Of a stretch of 35,695 nt of DNA, positions 15,714 to 24,180 are shown one piece after another. The stretch is from an uncultured Neomegalonema sp. (GTDB lineage: Bacteria > Pseudomonadota > Alphaproteobacteria > Rhodobacterales > Rhodobacteraceae). Location: positions 1 through 35,695 of the forward strand of contig CALGNO010000216.1 of NCBI GenBank assembly GCA_937958625.1, read 5' to 3'. The notes beneath the pieces were generated by a model. It saw nothing but the letters and a program-made list of their open reading frames with translations, was not told where the DNA came from and did not search any database. Each line of letters opens with the position of its first letter. The stretch's first letter is position 1. Position numbers and translations under genes: made by a program.

Positions 15714-18485
15714 ATGGCCAAGAAGATGCTCATCGATGCAACCCACGCGGAAGAGACCCGCGTCGTGGTTGCGGACGGCAACAGACTCGAGGAATTTGAC
15801 TTCGAGTCGATCAACAAGAAACAGATTGCCGGGAATATCTATCTCGCAAAAGTGATGCGGGTGGAACCGTCGCTACAGGCGGCGTTCGTTGATTACGGCG
15901 GCAATCGACATGGGTTTCTCGCTTTCAGCGAGATCCATCCCGATTATTATCAGATTCCCAAGGCTGAGCGCGATGCGCTCGTCGCCGCAATGGCGCGCGA
16001 TACGGAGTCCGAAAATGACGAGGATGAAGACGAAAAGCCACGTCAGAAACGCGGGCGCAGCCGCGATGCCAAGCCCACCGACGACGAAAAAAGCGAGCGC
16101 AAGGAGCGCGGCGGCAACCGTCGTGGCGGCTCTCGCCGGGGTGGACGGCATAAGCGCGGCGGCGGCAGTCAGCGCGGCAAGCTGAAACGCTCGCGCGATG
16201 GCTCGATCATCGAGCGCGAGTTTCGCATCTCGGGCGGCCTGAAGGTTCGCCTTTTACGCGAAGATGACGGATCGGGTCTCGAACAGGAATTCAAGCTGGA
16301 TGATGGCACCCGCGTGCGCCTGCTCCGGGATGATTCAGTCGAGGAGAACGAAGTCTCGCCCGCCACGATGGCGATGGCCACCGACCTGGACGACAAGATT
16401 TCCGCCGATGCCGATGACGTCGCCGATGCCCCCGATGAGGTCGGCGGCGATGACACCCGCGAAGACGTGCGCCCGGCGCGCAAGCCGCGTATCCGGGATT
16501 ACAAAATTCAGGATGTTATAAAGAAAAAGCAGATTTTGCTCATCCAGGTTGTGAAGGAAGAGCGCGGCAACAAGGGGGCCGCCGTCACGACATATATGTC
16601 CCTCGCCGGTCGCTATTGCGTATTGATGCCGAACACGGCACGCGGGGGCGGTATTTCGCGCAAGATCACCCATGTCTCGGATCGCAAAAAGCTGAAAGAC
16701 ATCGCGAACGAGCTTGAGGTGCCGAAGGGCATGGGCCTAATCATTCGCACGGCGGGTGCCCAGCGCACGGAAGCGGAGATCAAGCGTGATTACGAATACC
16801 TGCTGCGTCAATGGGATGCGGTGCGCGGCCTGACCCTGCAATCCTATGCGCCCGCCCTGATCTATGAGGAAGGTAACCTCATAAAACGGTCGATCCGCGA
16901 CCTTTATGCCAAAGAAATCGATGAGATTTTGGTCGAGGGCGAGGCCGGATGGAACGAGGCGCAATCCTATATGCGGATGCTGATGCCTGACCACGCTCAC
17001 AACGTGAAGCATTACCGGGACCAGACTCCGCTATTCGTGCGCTTTCAGGTCGAGAACCAGCTTGCGGCGATGTTCAACCCGACGGTTCAGTTGAAATCCG
17101 GCGGTTATATCGTGATCGGGATAACCGAGGCGCTGGTGGCCATCGACGTGAACTCGGGCCGCTCGACACGGGCCGGGTCGATCGAGGATACCGCCGTCAA
17201 TACCAACCTTGAGGCGGCGGACGAGGTCGCGCGGCAGTTGCGCCTGCGTGATCTGGCGGGCCTGATCGTGATCGATTTCATCGATATGGATCGGTCCTCG
17301 AACAACCGCGCGGTTGAGAAGCGGATGAAGGACCGCCTCGCAACCGACCGTGCTCGCTTGCAGATCGGGCGGATTTCATCCTTCGGCCTGATGGAAATGT
17401 CCCGCCAGCGCCTGCGCCCCGGAATGTTGGAAGCCTCGACCCGCGAATGCCCGCATTGCCACGGCTCGGGCCTTGTTCGCTCGGATGAATCGCTGGCTCT
17501 GACGATCCTGCGCGACATCGAGGAAGAAGGGGTGAAGGGCCGCTCGGCAGTGGTGACGATCAAGGCACCGGTGTCGATTGCAAACTTCCTGCTCAACTAC
17601 AAGCGCGACCGGGTGGTCAGCATCGAAGACCGCTATAACCTGCGCATCGTCATCGAGGGCGACCCGCATCTGATCCAGCCCGACTACAAGCTGGAAAAGC
17701 TGAAGGAAGATGAAGCCCCCGAGTCCCTGCGCCGCCCTGCCCCCGCTGCCGCAGCGGTGCAGATGGAAACCACCTATCTCGACGACGATGACACCATCGA
17801 AGCCGAAGCTGAGGTCGTCGAAACGCAGGCAAAGGATGCCGCGCCCGATGACAGCGATGACGACGACACCCGCGGTCGCCGACGCGGAAAACGGGGAGGC
17901 CGGGGGCGCCGGAACGCCGAAAAGGACGATCCGCTCAAGGTGATCGACCTCGACGACGAAAGCGATGCGAAGGCCGATGAGACGCCCTTCCAGTATGGAG
18001 CGGACTCGAACGACGAAGACCGGGACGATGACGACAAGACGGCCCGGCGTGCCCGGCGCGGCAAGGGTGGTCAGCGCGGCGGACAACGCCGCAACGACCG
18101 GCCTGAGCGCGGCAAACTGGGTGATCGGGAAATGGCCGAGATGGCGGCGACCTCGATGCTTTCGGGCCGAGATGCGCTGGATGATGCGATGCCTGATCTG
18201 TTCAGGGCACCGAAGGCCGCGCCTGCCCCCAAACCCGCGCCCGAACCGGTTCCAGCGCCCGCGCCAACTCCCGCCAAGAGCGAACCGGAGCCGAAACCGG
18301 TCGTGGCCGAGGCCGAGGCCGAGGCCGAGGCCGTGGTCGAGACGCCCGATCCTGTCGCAGCACAACCGGAACCTGCGCCCGAACTCAAAGCGCCCAAAGC
18401 GGTTGACCCCGATCCGCTGGCCGTAAACGCGCCGCCGACCCCGCCCAAGGATGTGCCGAAGAAAAAAGGCTGGTGGTCGCGGTAA
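15714..18485 (+). CDS. rne: Ribonuclease E
   Basis: A 923-residue endoribonuclease that starts mRNA decay and processes rRNA. The start MAKKMLIDATHAEETRVVV is the usual one for the class. The S1 domain is split by a long charged insertion (about 95-260), with Arg/Gly-rich and acidic parts and a twofold repeat (GLKVRLLREDD and GTRVRLLRDDS). The catalytic Mg-binding aspartates are in AIDVNSG (about 478) and VIDFIDMD (about 521). The zinc-link CPHC (about 579-582) joins two subunits. The C-terminal third is acidic and Arg-rich, then Ala/Pro/Glu repeats, and ends KKKGWWSR, a tail typical of alphaproteobacterial RNase E, where partner proteins bind. A strong terminator follows. Confidence 0.97.
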   Translation: MAKKMLIDATHAEETRVVVADGNRLEEFDFESINKKQIAGNIYLAKVMRVEPSLQAAFVDYGGNRHGFLAFSEIHPDYYQIPKAERDALVAAMARDTESENDEDEDEKPRQKRGRSRDAKPTDDEKSERKERGGNRRGGSRRGGRHKRGGGSQRGKLKRSRDGSIIEREFRISGGLKVRLLREDDGSGLEQEFKLDDGTRVRLLRDDSVEENEVSPATMAMATDLDDKISADADDVADAPDEVGGDDTREDVRPARKPRIRDYKIQDVIKKKQILLIQVVKEERGNKGAAVTTYMSLAGRYCVLMPNTARGGGISRKITHVSDRKKLKDIANELEVPKGMGLIIRTAGAQRTEAEIKRDYEYLLRQWDAVRGLTLQSYAPALIYEEGNLIKRSIRDLYAKEIDEILVEGEAGWNEAQSYMRMLMPDHAHNVKHYRDQTPLFVRFQVENQLAAMFNPTVQLKSGGYIVIGITEALVAIDVNSGRSTRAGSIEDTAVNTNLEAADEVARQLRLRDLAGLIVIDFIDMDRSSNNRAVEKRMKDRLATDRARLQIGRISSFGLMEMSRQRLRPGMLEASTRECPHCHGSGLVRSDESLALTILRDIEEEGVKGRSAVVTIKAPVSIANFLLNYKRDRVVSIEDRYNLRIVIEGDPHLIQPDYKLEKLKEDEAPESLRRPAPAAAAVQMETTYLDDDDTIEAEAEVVETQAKDAAPDDSDDDDTRGRRRGKRGGRGRRNAEKDDPLKVIDLDDESDAKADETPFQYGADSNDEDRDDDDKTARRARRGKGGQRGGQRRNDRPERGKLGDREMAEMAATSMLSGRDALDDAMPDLFRAPKAAPAPKPAPEPVPAPAPTPAKSEPEPKPVVAEAEAEAEAVVETPDPVAAQPEPAPELKAPKAVDPDPLAVNAPPTPPKDVPKKKGWWSR

Positions 18486-18513
18486 TTCTTGCGGAAAGCA
18501 GCCGATAACCAAC

Positions 18514-18546
18514 GCCGCCCCGGCATTATCCGGGGCGGCTTTTTTT
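18514..18546 (+). terminator. Rho-independent terminator of rne
   Basis: A perfect 10-base stem, GCCGCCCCGG (18514-18523) and CCGGGGCGGC (18530-18539), closes a 6-base loop and is followed by seven T residues. It starts 28 bases after the rne stop. This is the clearest intrinsic terminator in the window. Confidence 0.92.
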
Positions 18547-18795
18547 GGCGTAGCGGAAAAGAAATGATGAGAGAGCAACCCGGAGGCCACCGAAAAGTTC
18601 TCGGCAGGGGCAGCGGGAGAAGACTGCACCGGCCAGGCTCCCCTCTTCGACGCCGTCGCAATCGCGCTATGGGTCTCGGGACTGCCCTCTCATCGATACA
18701 ACGCTAGCCTGTGTCATTTCTTTATCAAAGGGTTAAATTTTGTCCCGGCGCTGAAAAGGCGCTACGCCTAGATCGACCGACAAGGAATGAACACC
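18547..18795. other. Intergenic spacer upstream of the alpha-hydroxy-acid dehydrogenase
   Basis: About 250 bases without a supported gene. The last 90 bases become AT-richer (CATTTCTTTATCAAAGGG), which fits a promoter for the downstream gene, but no pair of -35 and -10 boxes is clear. Nothing else is seen. Confidence 0.4.
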
Positions 18796-19941
18796 ATGCG
18801 CCTCAGGGACTGCCACAACTTCCATGATTTTCGTCGACTGGCAAAGCGCCGCCTGCCCGGTCCGATCTTCAATTATATCGACGGCGCGGCGGATGACGAG
18901 GTCACCTATGGCCGCAATTCCAGCGCCTTCGACGATTGTGATCTGGTGCCGAATGTGCTCGCCGGGGTTGAAGACATCGATATGTCCGTCACGGTCATGG
19001 GCCAAAAACTGGCGATGCCGTTCTATTGCTCGCCCACGGCGCTGCAACGCCTGTTCCACCACGATGGCGAGATGGCGGTCGGCAAGGCGGCGGCGAAGTT
19101 CGGCACAATGTTCGGCGTGTCGTCGCTGGGCACCGTCAGCCTGAAAAAGGTGCGCAAGCAGTTCGACAATCCCCAATGCTATCAGTTTTATTTCCACAAG
19201 GACCGGGGCCTCAATCGCGCCATGATGGAAAGCGCGAAGGAGGCCGGGGTCGAGGTCATGATGCTGACGGTGGATTCGATCACCGGCGGCAATCGCGAGC
19301 GCGACCTGCGCACGGGCTTTTCGATTCCGTTTCGGCTGACCCTCGGCGGGATGATCCAATTCGGCATCAAACCGGCCTGGGGCCTCAACTATGTGACCCA
19401 CGAAAAATTCGCCCTGCCCCAGCTCGACGAACATATCGACATGGGCGGCGGCGCGCTGTCCATCGGGCGTTATTTCACCGAAATGCTGGACCCGTCGCTC
19501 AACTGGGACGACGTCGCGAAGATGGTCGAGTTCTGGGACGGCCAGTATTGCCTAAAGGGAATCATGTCGGTCGAAGATGCGAAACGCGCCGTCGAGATCG
19601 GCTGTACCGGCATCATCCTGTCGAACCATGGCGGGCGGCAACTCGATGGCTCTCGCGCACCCTTCGACCAATTGTCGGAGATCGTCGACGCCGTGGGCGA
19701 CAGCATCGACGTGATGATGGATAGCGGGGTGCAGCGCGGCACCCATGTGCTCAAGGCGCTGTCCTTGGGGGCGAAGGCCGTGGGCATCGGGCGCGGTTAT
19801 CTGTTCCCGCTCGCCGCCGCCGGTCAGCCGGGCGTGGAGCGCGCGCTGGACCTTATGCGCACCGAGATCGAACGTGACATGCGCCTGATGGGCGTGCGCT
19901 CGGTCGATGAACTCTCGCGCGGGAATTTGCGGTTCAGGTGA
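18796..19941 (+). CDS. FMN-dependent alpha-hydroxy-acid dehydrogenase (LldD-like)
   Basis: A 381-residue enzyme of the L-lactate dehydrogenase/glycolate oxidase family. It oxidises an L-2-hydroxy acid to the keto acid using FMN and probably feeds electrons to the respiratory chain. The active-site stretch SNHGGRQLDGS (about 276-286) holds the catalytic His and the substrate-binding Arg; the FMN-binding GIGRGYLFPLAA segment is near 335. An ATG at 18787 directly abuts AAGGA, leaving no spacing, so ATG 18796, nine bases after it, is the better start. The 3' end overlaps the convergent decarboxylase gene by 8 bases. The substrate is not known; lactate is only the commonest choice. Confidence 0.9.
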   Translation: MRLRDCHNFHDFRRLAKRRLPGPIFNYIDGAADDEVTYGRNSSAFDDCDLVPNVLAGVEDIDMSVTVMGQKLAMPFYCSPTALQRLFHHDGEMAVGKAAAKFGTMFGVSSLGTVSLKKVRKQFDNPQCYQFYFHKDRGLNRAMMESAKEAGVEVMMLTVDSITGGNRERDLRTGFSIPFRLTLGGMIQFGIKPAWGLNYVTHEKFALPQLDEHIDMGGGALSIGRYFTEMLDPSLNWDDVAKMVEFWDGQYCLKGIMSVEDAKRAVEIGCTGIILSNHGGRQLDGSRAPFDQLSEIVDAVGDSIDVMMDSGVQRGTHVLKALSLGAKAVGIGRGYLFPLAAAGQPGVERALDLMRTEIERDMRLMGVRSVDELSRGNLRFR

Positions 19942-21511
19942 CGCCGCACACGTCGATCAGCGTCGGTTTGCCAGTGCCCACCGCATGGGCCACCGCGTCG
20001 GCGAGCGCTCCGGCCCCGTCCAGCGCGACGGCCTCGAAACCGTAGGCTCGGGCAATCATCGTGAAGTCCGGCGGGGTGAGATTGACGCCCTCGGGCTTGA
20101 TCTGGCGGTCCTGCATATAGCTGCGGATTTCGCCATAGCCGCTGTTGTTCCAGACGATAACGACGACCGGCAGCCCCTCGTCCATCGCGGTGCCGAGTTC
20201 CGCCAGCGTGAACTGGATACCGCCATCGCCAATCAGCACGACCGAGGGCCGGTCGGGATCGGCCAGCTTCGCGCCGATGGCGGCGGGCAGACCATAGCCG
20301 AGGGTGCCGAACCCGGCGGATGAATTGAGCCACTCGCCCGCGTCCCCCGGCGCAAAGGCAAGGTTTCCGGCGTAGACCAACTGGGTCGAGTCGCCGACCA
20401 GCATCGCGTCGGGCACGGCATCGCGCAGAGACGACAGCGCCGCGATCAGCGCGGCATAGTCGGGCGACAGCGACTCGCGCACGGCATCCTGTACCGCGAC
20501 CACGCGCTGCGCACCATCGCGCGAGGCGGGCGCTACGCGCTGCGCCAAGGGCGCCATAACTGAAGCGGCATCCCCGACCATCGCAACCTCGGCAAAGGGT
20601 CCGCGCGCAATCTGTTCAGGATCAATATCGACCCGCACCAAGCGGCGGGGCGCTGCCGTCGCGCCCGTATCGAAATCCATGTAGTCGGTCGGTCCCCATT
20701 CGGTGCCAAAGGCGAGGCAAAGATCCGCCTTGCTGATCATCGCCGATACGCACGCATGACCCGGCGAAGCACCGACATGTAGCGGGTGATCATGGGCGAT
20801 CGAGGCTCGTGCATTCATGGTCGTCACCAGCGGACAATCCAGCCTCTCGGCCAGGTCAACCGCCGCCGCAGCGCCACGCTTCGCCCCGCCGCCGAGGAGG
20901 ATTACCGGAGACTGCGCCGCCTCGATTGCCGCCACGGCAGCGTCGAGCGAGGGTGGCACCGGCAGAGCGGGCGATGGCGCGCGGCGGGGCGGTGGCAGGT
21001 GATCGGTTCCGGCGGTCATCAGATCGAGCGGTATTTCGATATGAACCGGCCCGGGCCGCGCGCTATCGAATACCGCAAAGGCCCGCGCGATCACGCTGGG
21101 CAGTTCCTCCGGCGTCAGAACCGAGTGGCTGAACACCGCGCATTGCGATGCGAAGGCGCTTTGGTCGGGCATTTCGTGCAAATGCCCGCGACCGGACCCC
21201 ATATCGCCCCGCGCGTTGACGCCGGAAATAACGAGCATCGGGATCGAGTCTGCCTTCGCCTGCAACATCGCCGTCGCGATGTTCGACAGGCCCGGCCCGG
21301 TGATGACGAGGCACACCCCCGGCTTGCCACTGACCCGCGCATACCCGTCCGCCATGAAGCCCGCGCCTTGCTCATGACGCGGGGTGATATGCCGGATCGG
21401 AGAGGATGCAAGGCCGCGATACATCTCGGCAGTATGGACGCCGGGAATGCCAAAAATCGCCTGCACATCATAGGCTTCAAGCAAAGCGATCAGATATTGC
21501 CCGAGATTCAT
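19934..21511 (-). CDS. Thiamine-diphosphate decarboxylase, AruI-like (5-guanidino-2-oxopentanoate decarboxylase)
   Basis: A 525-residue enzyme of the acetolactate synthase superfamily. The cofactor-activating Glu is at about 47 in TPRHEQGAGFMADGYARV. The central domain spans about 190-340, and the thiamine-diphosphate motif runs from GDGG (about 428) to NNSG (about 455). The N-terminal part closely resembles, from memory, Pseudomonas AruI, which decarboxylates the keto acid formed from arginine by transamination. A PLP aminotransferase gene lies 1.4 kb away and could supply such a keto acid, but it does not look like AruH. Relatives act on other 2-keto acids, so the substrate is tentative. 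A nested inverted repeat lies just upstream of the start. Confidence 0.82.
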   Translation of the reverse strand: MNLGQYLIALLEAYDVQAIFGIPGVHTAEMYRGLASSPIRHITPRHEQGAGFMADGYARVSGKPGVCLVITGPGLSNIATAMLQAKADSIPMLVISGVNARGDMGSGRGHLHEMPDQSAFASQCAVFSHSVLTPEELPSVIARAFAVFDSARPGPVHIEIPLDLMTAGTDHLPPPRRAPSPALPVPPSLDAAVAAIEAAQSPVILLGGGAKRGAAAAVDLAERLDCPLVTTMNARASIAHDHPLHVGASPGHACVSAMISKADLCLAFGTEWGPTDYMDFDTGATAAPRRLVRVDIDPEQIARGPFAEVAMVGDAASVMAPLAQRVAPASRDGAQRVVAVQDAVRESLSPDYAALIAALSSLRDAVPDAMLVGDSTQLVYAGNLAFAPGDAGEWLNSSAGFGTLGYGLPAAIGAKLADPDRPSVVLIGDGGIQFTLAELGTAMDEGLPVVVIVWNNSGYGEIRSYMQDRQIKPEGVNLTPPDFTMIARAYGFEAVALDGAGALADAVAHAVGTGKPTLIDVCGVT

Positions 21512-21515
21512 CTAC

Positions 21516-21604
21516 AGCACTTTGCGTTTATCGTGAGCCACTGAAAGCATCGAAAGGCGAGCACCCTTGGCACGGCTTTCGATTCAACCTCAACACAAAG
21601 TGCT
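21516..21604. repeat. Nested imperfect inverted repeat
   Basis: Outer arms AGCACTTTG (21516-21524) and CAAAGTGCT (21596-21604) and inner arms ATCGAAAG (21549-21556) and CTTTCGAT (21576-21583) are perfect complements. The two halves of the element resemble each other in inverse orientation. It fills the 134-base gap between the Lrp-like gene and the decarboxylase start. It could be a mobile palindromic repeat, a terminator of the upstream gene, or a leader structure. Confidence 0.5.
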
Positions 21605-21645
21605 ATAGCGCCTCTGCCGAGTAAAGTTCTGGACCGCGAAGGGGC

Positions 21646-21882
21646 CTAGAAAGCGCGAAAGGTCAACACCGTGTAGGTATCGCGGATACCCGGAATTCCA
21701 TGAATTTTCTGATTCACGAAATGGCCGATGTCGACGTCGTCATCGACATAAAACTTCGCCAACAAATCCCAATCGCCACTGGTCGAATGAATTTCAGAGG
21801 CAAGCTGCGCATCCGCAATCGCCGCCGCGACCTCGTAGGCCCGCCCAAGCTCGCATTTCACATTCACGAAAAAGCACTGCAT
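21646..21882 (-). CDS. Stand-alone Lrp/AsnC ligand-binding domain protein
   Basis: A 78-residue protein made only of the Lrp/AsnC effector (RAM) fold: MQCFFVNVKCELGRAYEVA at the start, then GDWDLLAKFYVDDD and IPGIRDTYTVLTF at the end. It lacks the DNA-binding half of Lrp. Such short proteins form oligomers and may bind amino acids or modulate full-length Lrp proteins. The frame stays open for another 100 codons upstream, but those residues are Cys-rich, low in family likeness and AT-rich, so ATG 21882 is chosen. The ribosome site is weak. It is followed on the same strand by the decarboxylase gene and could be its regulator; this is inference. Confidence 0.8.
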   Translation of the reverse strand: MQCFFVNVKCELGRAYEVAAAIADAQLASEIHSTSGDWDLLAKFYVDDDVDIGHFVNQKIHGIPGIRDTYTVLTFRAF

Positions 21883-22235
21883 GGCCGAAGTTCTGCCACG
21901 GATTGTCGTATGTGACAATGTACCTGAACAAAACATATCGCCGTCACAGAAATGTCGGACGTCTCCGCAGAACCTACCCTTACGATAGCAAGAAACTATG
22001 TTTTTTGATATAGTGTAGGAACAATTGTACTGGACACGACATACCCTTTCCTGCCACTTTTGAATGGGACGTTTAGTATCACTTTTTTGAAGAAGCGCCC
22101 TCTGAGCCTGCCTGATATTGGCTCGGATATTGTTCGAGTAATGACTTAAGGCCAAATGCCAAGTTTCGTATATGAAAGACATCTGTCTGATCCAGCAGAA
22201 CGTAGGTCAGGCCTAAACCTGGGATACCACATTCC
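21883..22235. other. AT-rich spacer without a supported gene
   Basis: About 350 bases, visibly lower in GC than the surroundings, between the divergent Lrp-like and TetR genes. Open frames on the minus strand cross it but have unusual composition and no ribosome site. An inverted CAGG-CCTAAA-CCTG near 22209-22222, just ahead of the TetR start, could be part of an autoregulatory operator; support is weak. Confidence 0.4.
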
Positions 22236-22883
22236 ATGAGGCCCTTCGACTCTGACGCTGATACATCAGTGCATACCAAGCCGCGTACACGTATTCAGCG
22301 CGAAAAAGAGGGTGCGATTCTGGAAGCCGCCCTCGACCTGTTCTCGGAAAACGGGTTTTCAGGAACAACGCTCGATCAAATCGCGCTGGCCGCTGGCATG
22401 TCCAAGCCTAACGTCCTTTACTACTTTCCCAGCAAGGAAGAACTCTATTCCGAATTGCTGAATCGCCGGGTCGCCAATTGTTTCGCGCCGCTGGAGTCGA
22501 TGAACCCCAACGGCGATCCGATCGAGGAACTGCGCGGCTATATCCGTCGCAAAATGGAAATTTCCCGCGCCTATCCGCGAGAGTCGCGTCTTTATGCGAG
22601 CGAGATGCTGCGCGGGGCACCGATGCTGTGCGACAGTGTCCGGGGCTTGATGCGCGCGCTCATCGACGCCAAGGCCGAGATTATCCAAGGATGGATCGAC
22701 AGCGGCCATCTGGCACCAATCGACCCGAAACATCTGATCATCGCCATCTGGGCCACCACCCGACAATACACGAATTTCACCGCAGAAATTCGCGGTATCG
22801 CCACCGGCGCGGACAGCGAGGTATTCGAGGGCGGAATGCAGACCATCGAGACGCTGATCCTGGACGGTCTGCGCCCTCGCTGA
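22236..22883 (+). CDS. TetR-family regulator, RutR-like
   Basis: A 215-residue repressor. The N-terminal TetR HTH is at about 27-73 (AALDLFSENGFSGTTLDQIA, then GMSKPNVLYYFPSKEELY). The C-terminal domain resembles RutR closely (RRKMEISRAYPRESRLYASEML, and LAPIDPKHLIIAIWATTRQY; both recognisable against remembered E. coli RutR). RutR binds uracil and controls pyrimidine use, but no rut genes are in this window. The short alphaproteobacterial branch of this type also controls purine or amino-acid genes. ATG 22236 has a weak ribosome site (ACCACATTCC); residues 1-20 are poorly conserved and a later start is possible. It ends 4 bases from the convergent aminotransferase. Confidence 0.85.
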   Translation: MRPFDSDADTSVHTKPRTRIQREKEGAILEAALDLFSENGFSGTTLDQIALAAGMSKPNVLYYFPSKEELYSELLNRRVANCFAPLESMNPNGDPIEELRGYIRRKMEISRAYPRESRLYASEMLRGAPMLCDSVRGLMRALIDAKAEIIQGWIDSGHLAPIDPKHLIIAIWATTRQYTNFTAEIRGIATGADSEVFEGGMQTIETLILDGLRPR

Positions 22884-22887
22884 ACCG

Positions 22888-24060
22888 TTAGGACAGACCG
22901 CGACTGCCAAGCCAGCGGTCGAGCCGTTCGACTGCCTTTTCAACCGTTTCGCGCGATCCGGCAAAGCTGAACCGCATGGTCTGCGCGCCGCGTGCCGGAT
23001 CAAAGTCGATGCCCGGCACTGCCGCGACCCCGGCCTCGTCCAGCATCCGGCGTGCAAAACCGGCGCTGTCCGTGGTCAGGTCCGACACGTCGCCGTAGAG
23101 GTAAAAAGCTCCGTCCGCCGGAGCAAAATCCTTGAATCCCAAACCGGGCAGCGCCTCCAGCAGCAGCGCGCGATTGGCGAGATAGGTTTCGAGATGCCCG
23201 GACAACTCGGCCTCGCAATCCATCGCCGCCAAAGCCGCGACCTGACTGACATGGGGTGGGCAGATGAAGTGGTTCTGGGCCAGCCGCTCGACGGTGCGGA
23301 TCAGGACTTCGGGCACCACCATCCAACCGATGCGCCATCCCGTCATGCAGTGAAATTTCGAGAAGCTGTTGATGACAATCGCCGTATCGCTGAGTGCCAG
23401 CGCGCTCGTGGGCCGGATACCATAGGTCAGACGGTCATAGATTTCGTCTGAAATCAGCGTTGTATCATGCTGATTACAATCGTCGATCAACGCTTGCATC
23501 TGCTCTCGCGATAGCATCGTGCCGGTCGGATTGGCCGGGCTGGCGACCAGCAACGCCTTGATCGGTCCCTCCCCACGCGCCTCGGCCAACTGCGCCGGGG
23601 TCGGCTGATACCCATCGGCGAGGGTTGCGGGTAACGAAACGGGCGCGATGTCGATAGAGCGCAGGATATTGCGGTAACTCGGATAGCCGGGATCGGCGAG
23701 GGCCAGACGGTCTCCCGCCTCCATCACCGACAGGAAAGCCAGCAGAAATCCCGCCGACGATCCGGTTGTCACGACAATCCGCTCGGCGGGCACGGACAAG
23801 CCGTGCACCTCCGCATACATGCGCGCGATCCGCTCGCGCAGGGCACGGTTGCCGAGCGCCTCGGTATAGCCAAGCGGTTCGCCGGATTTCAGCGCCGCAA
23901 TCGCTGCCTCGCGGGCCTTTGCCGGAGCCGGTGTTCCGGGCTGTCCCACCTCCAGATGCGCGATGTCACGGCCCGCGCGTTCGGCTGTCGCCGCCGCAGC
24001 CATGATGTCCATAGCGATGAAGGAATCGACCTGGCTGCGGCGCGATGGAGGGTTCGACAT
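22888..24060 (-). CDS. Class I/II PLP-dependent aminotransferase
   Basis: A 390-residue fold-type I aminotransferase. The PLP lysine is at about 235 (NSFSKFHCMTGWRIGW), Asp at about 205 (SDEIYDRL) holds the pyridine nitrogen and Asn at about 177 (SPANPTG) the 3'-hydroxyl; the substrate carboxylate Arg is in MRFSF near the C-terminus. It moves amino groups between an amino acid and a 2-keto acid; aspartate/aromatic-type substrates are usual but cannot be fixed by sequence. ATG 24060 has GAGG eight bases ahead and is preferred to the in-frame start at 24075. It is divergent from the M48 gene. Confidence 0.88.
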   Translation of the reverse strand: MSNPPSRRSQVDSFIAMDIMAAAATAERAGRDIAHLEVGQPGTPAPAKAREAAIAALKSGEPLGYTEALGNRALRERIARMYAEVHGLSVPAERIVVTTGSSAGFLLAFLSVMEAGDRLALADPGYPSYRNILRSIDIAPVSLPATLADGYQPTPAQLAEARGEGPIKALLVASPANPTGTMLSREQMQALIDDCNQHDTTLISDEIYDRLTYGIRPTSALALSDTAIVINSFSKFHCMTGWRIGWMVVPEVLIRTVERLAQNHFICPPHVSQVAALAAMDCEAELSGHLETYLANRALLLEALPGLGFKDFAPADGAFYLYGDVSDLTTDSAGFARRMLDEAGVAAVPGIDFDPARGAQTMRFSFAGSRETVEKAVERLDRWLGSRGLS

Positions 24061-24180
24061 GGCTGACCTCGACATTGTGAGGAGTATCGACTTGCGAAAA
24101 GAGAGAGCAGCGCACCATAATCACGCCTTGAAAACAGTCGGGCCTCTCGCACGTAGAGCGCACCGGAGGCAAGAGGACCG

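Noticed and set aside
22079..22279. 66-codon minus-strand frame across the TetR start
   Set aside because: Overlaps the start of a well-supported TetR gene and has no family likeness.
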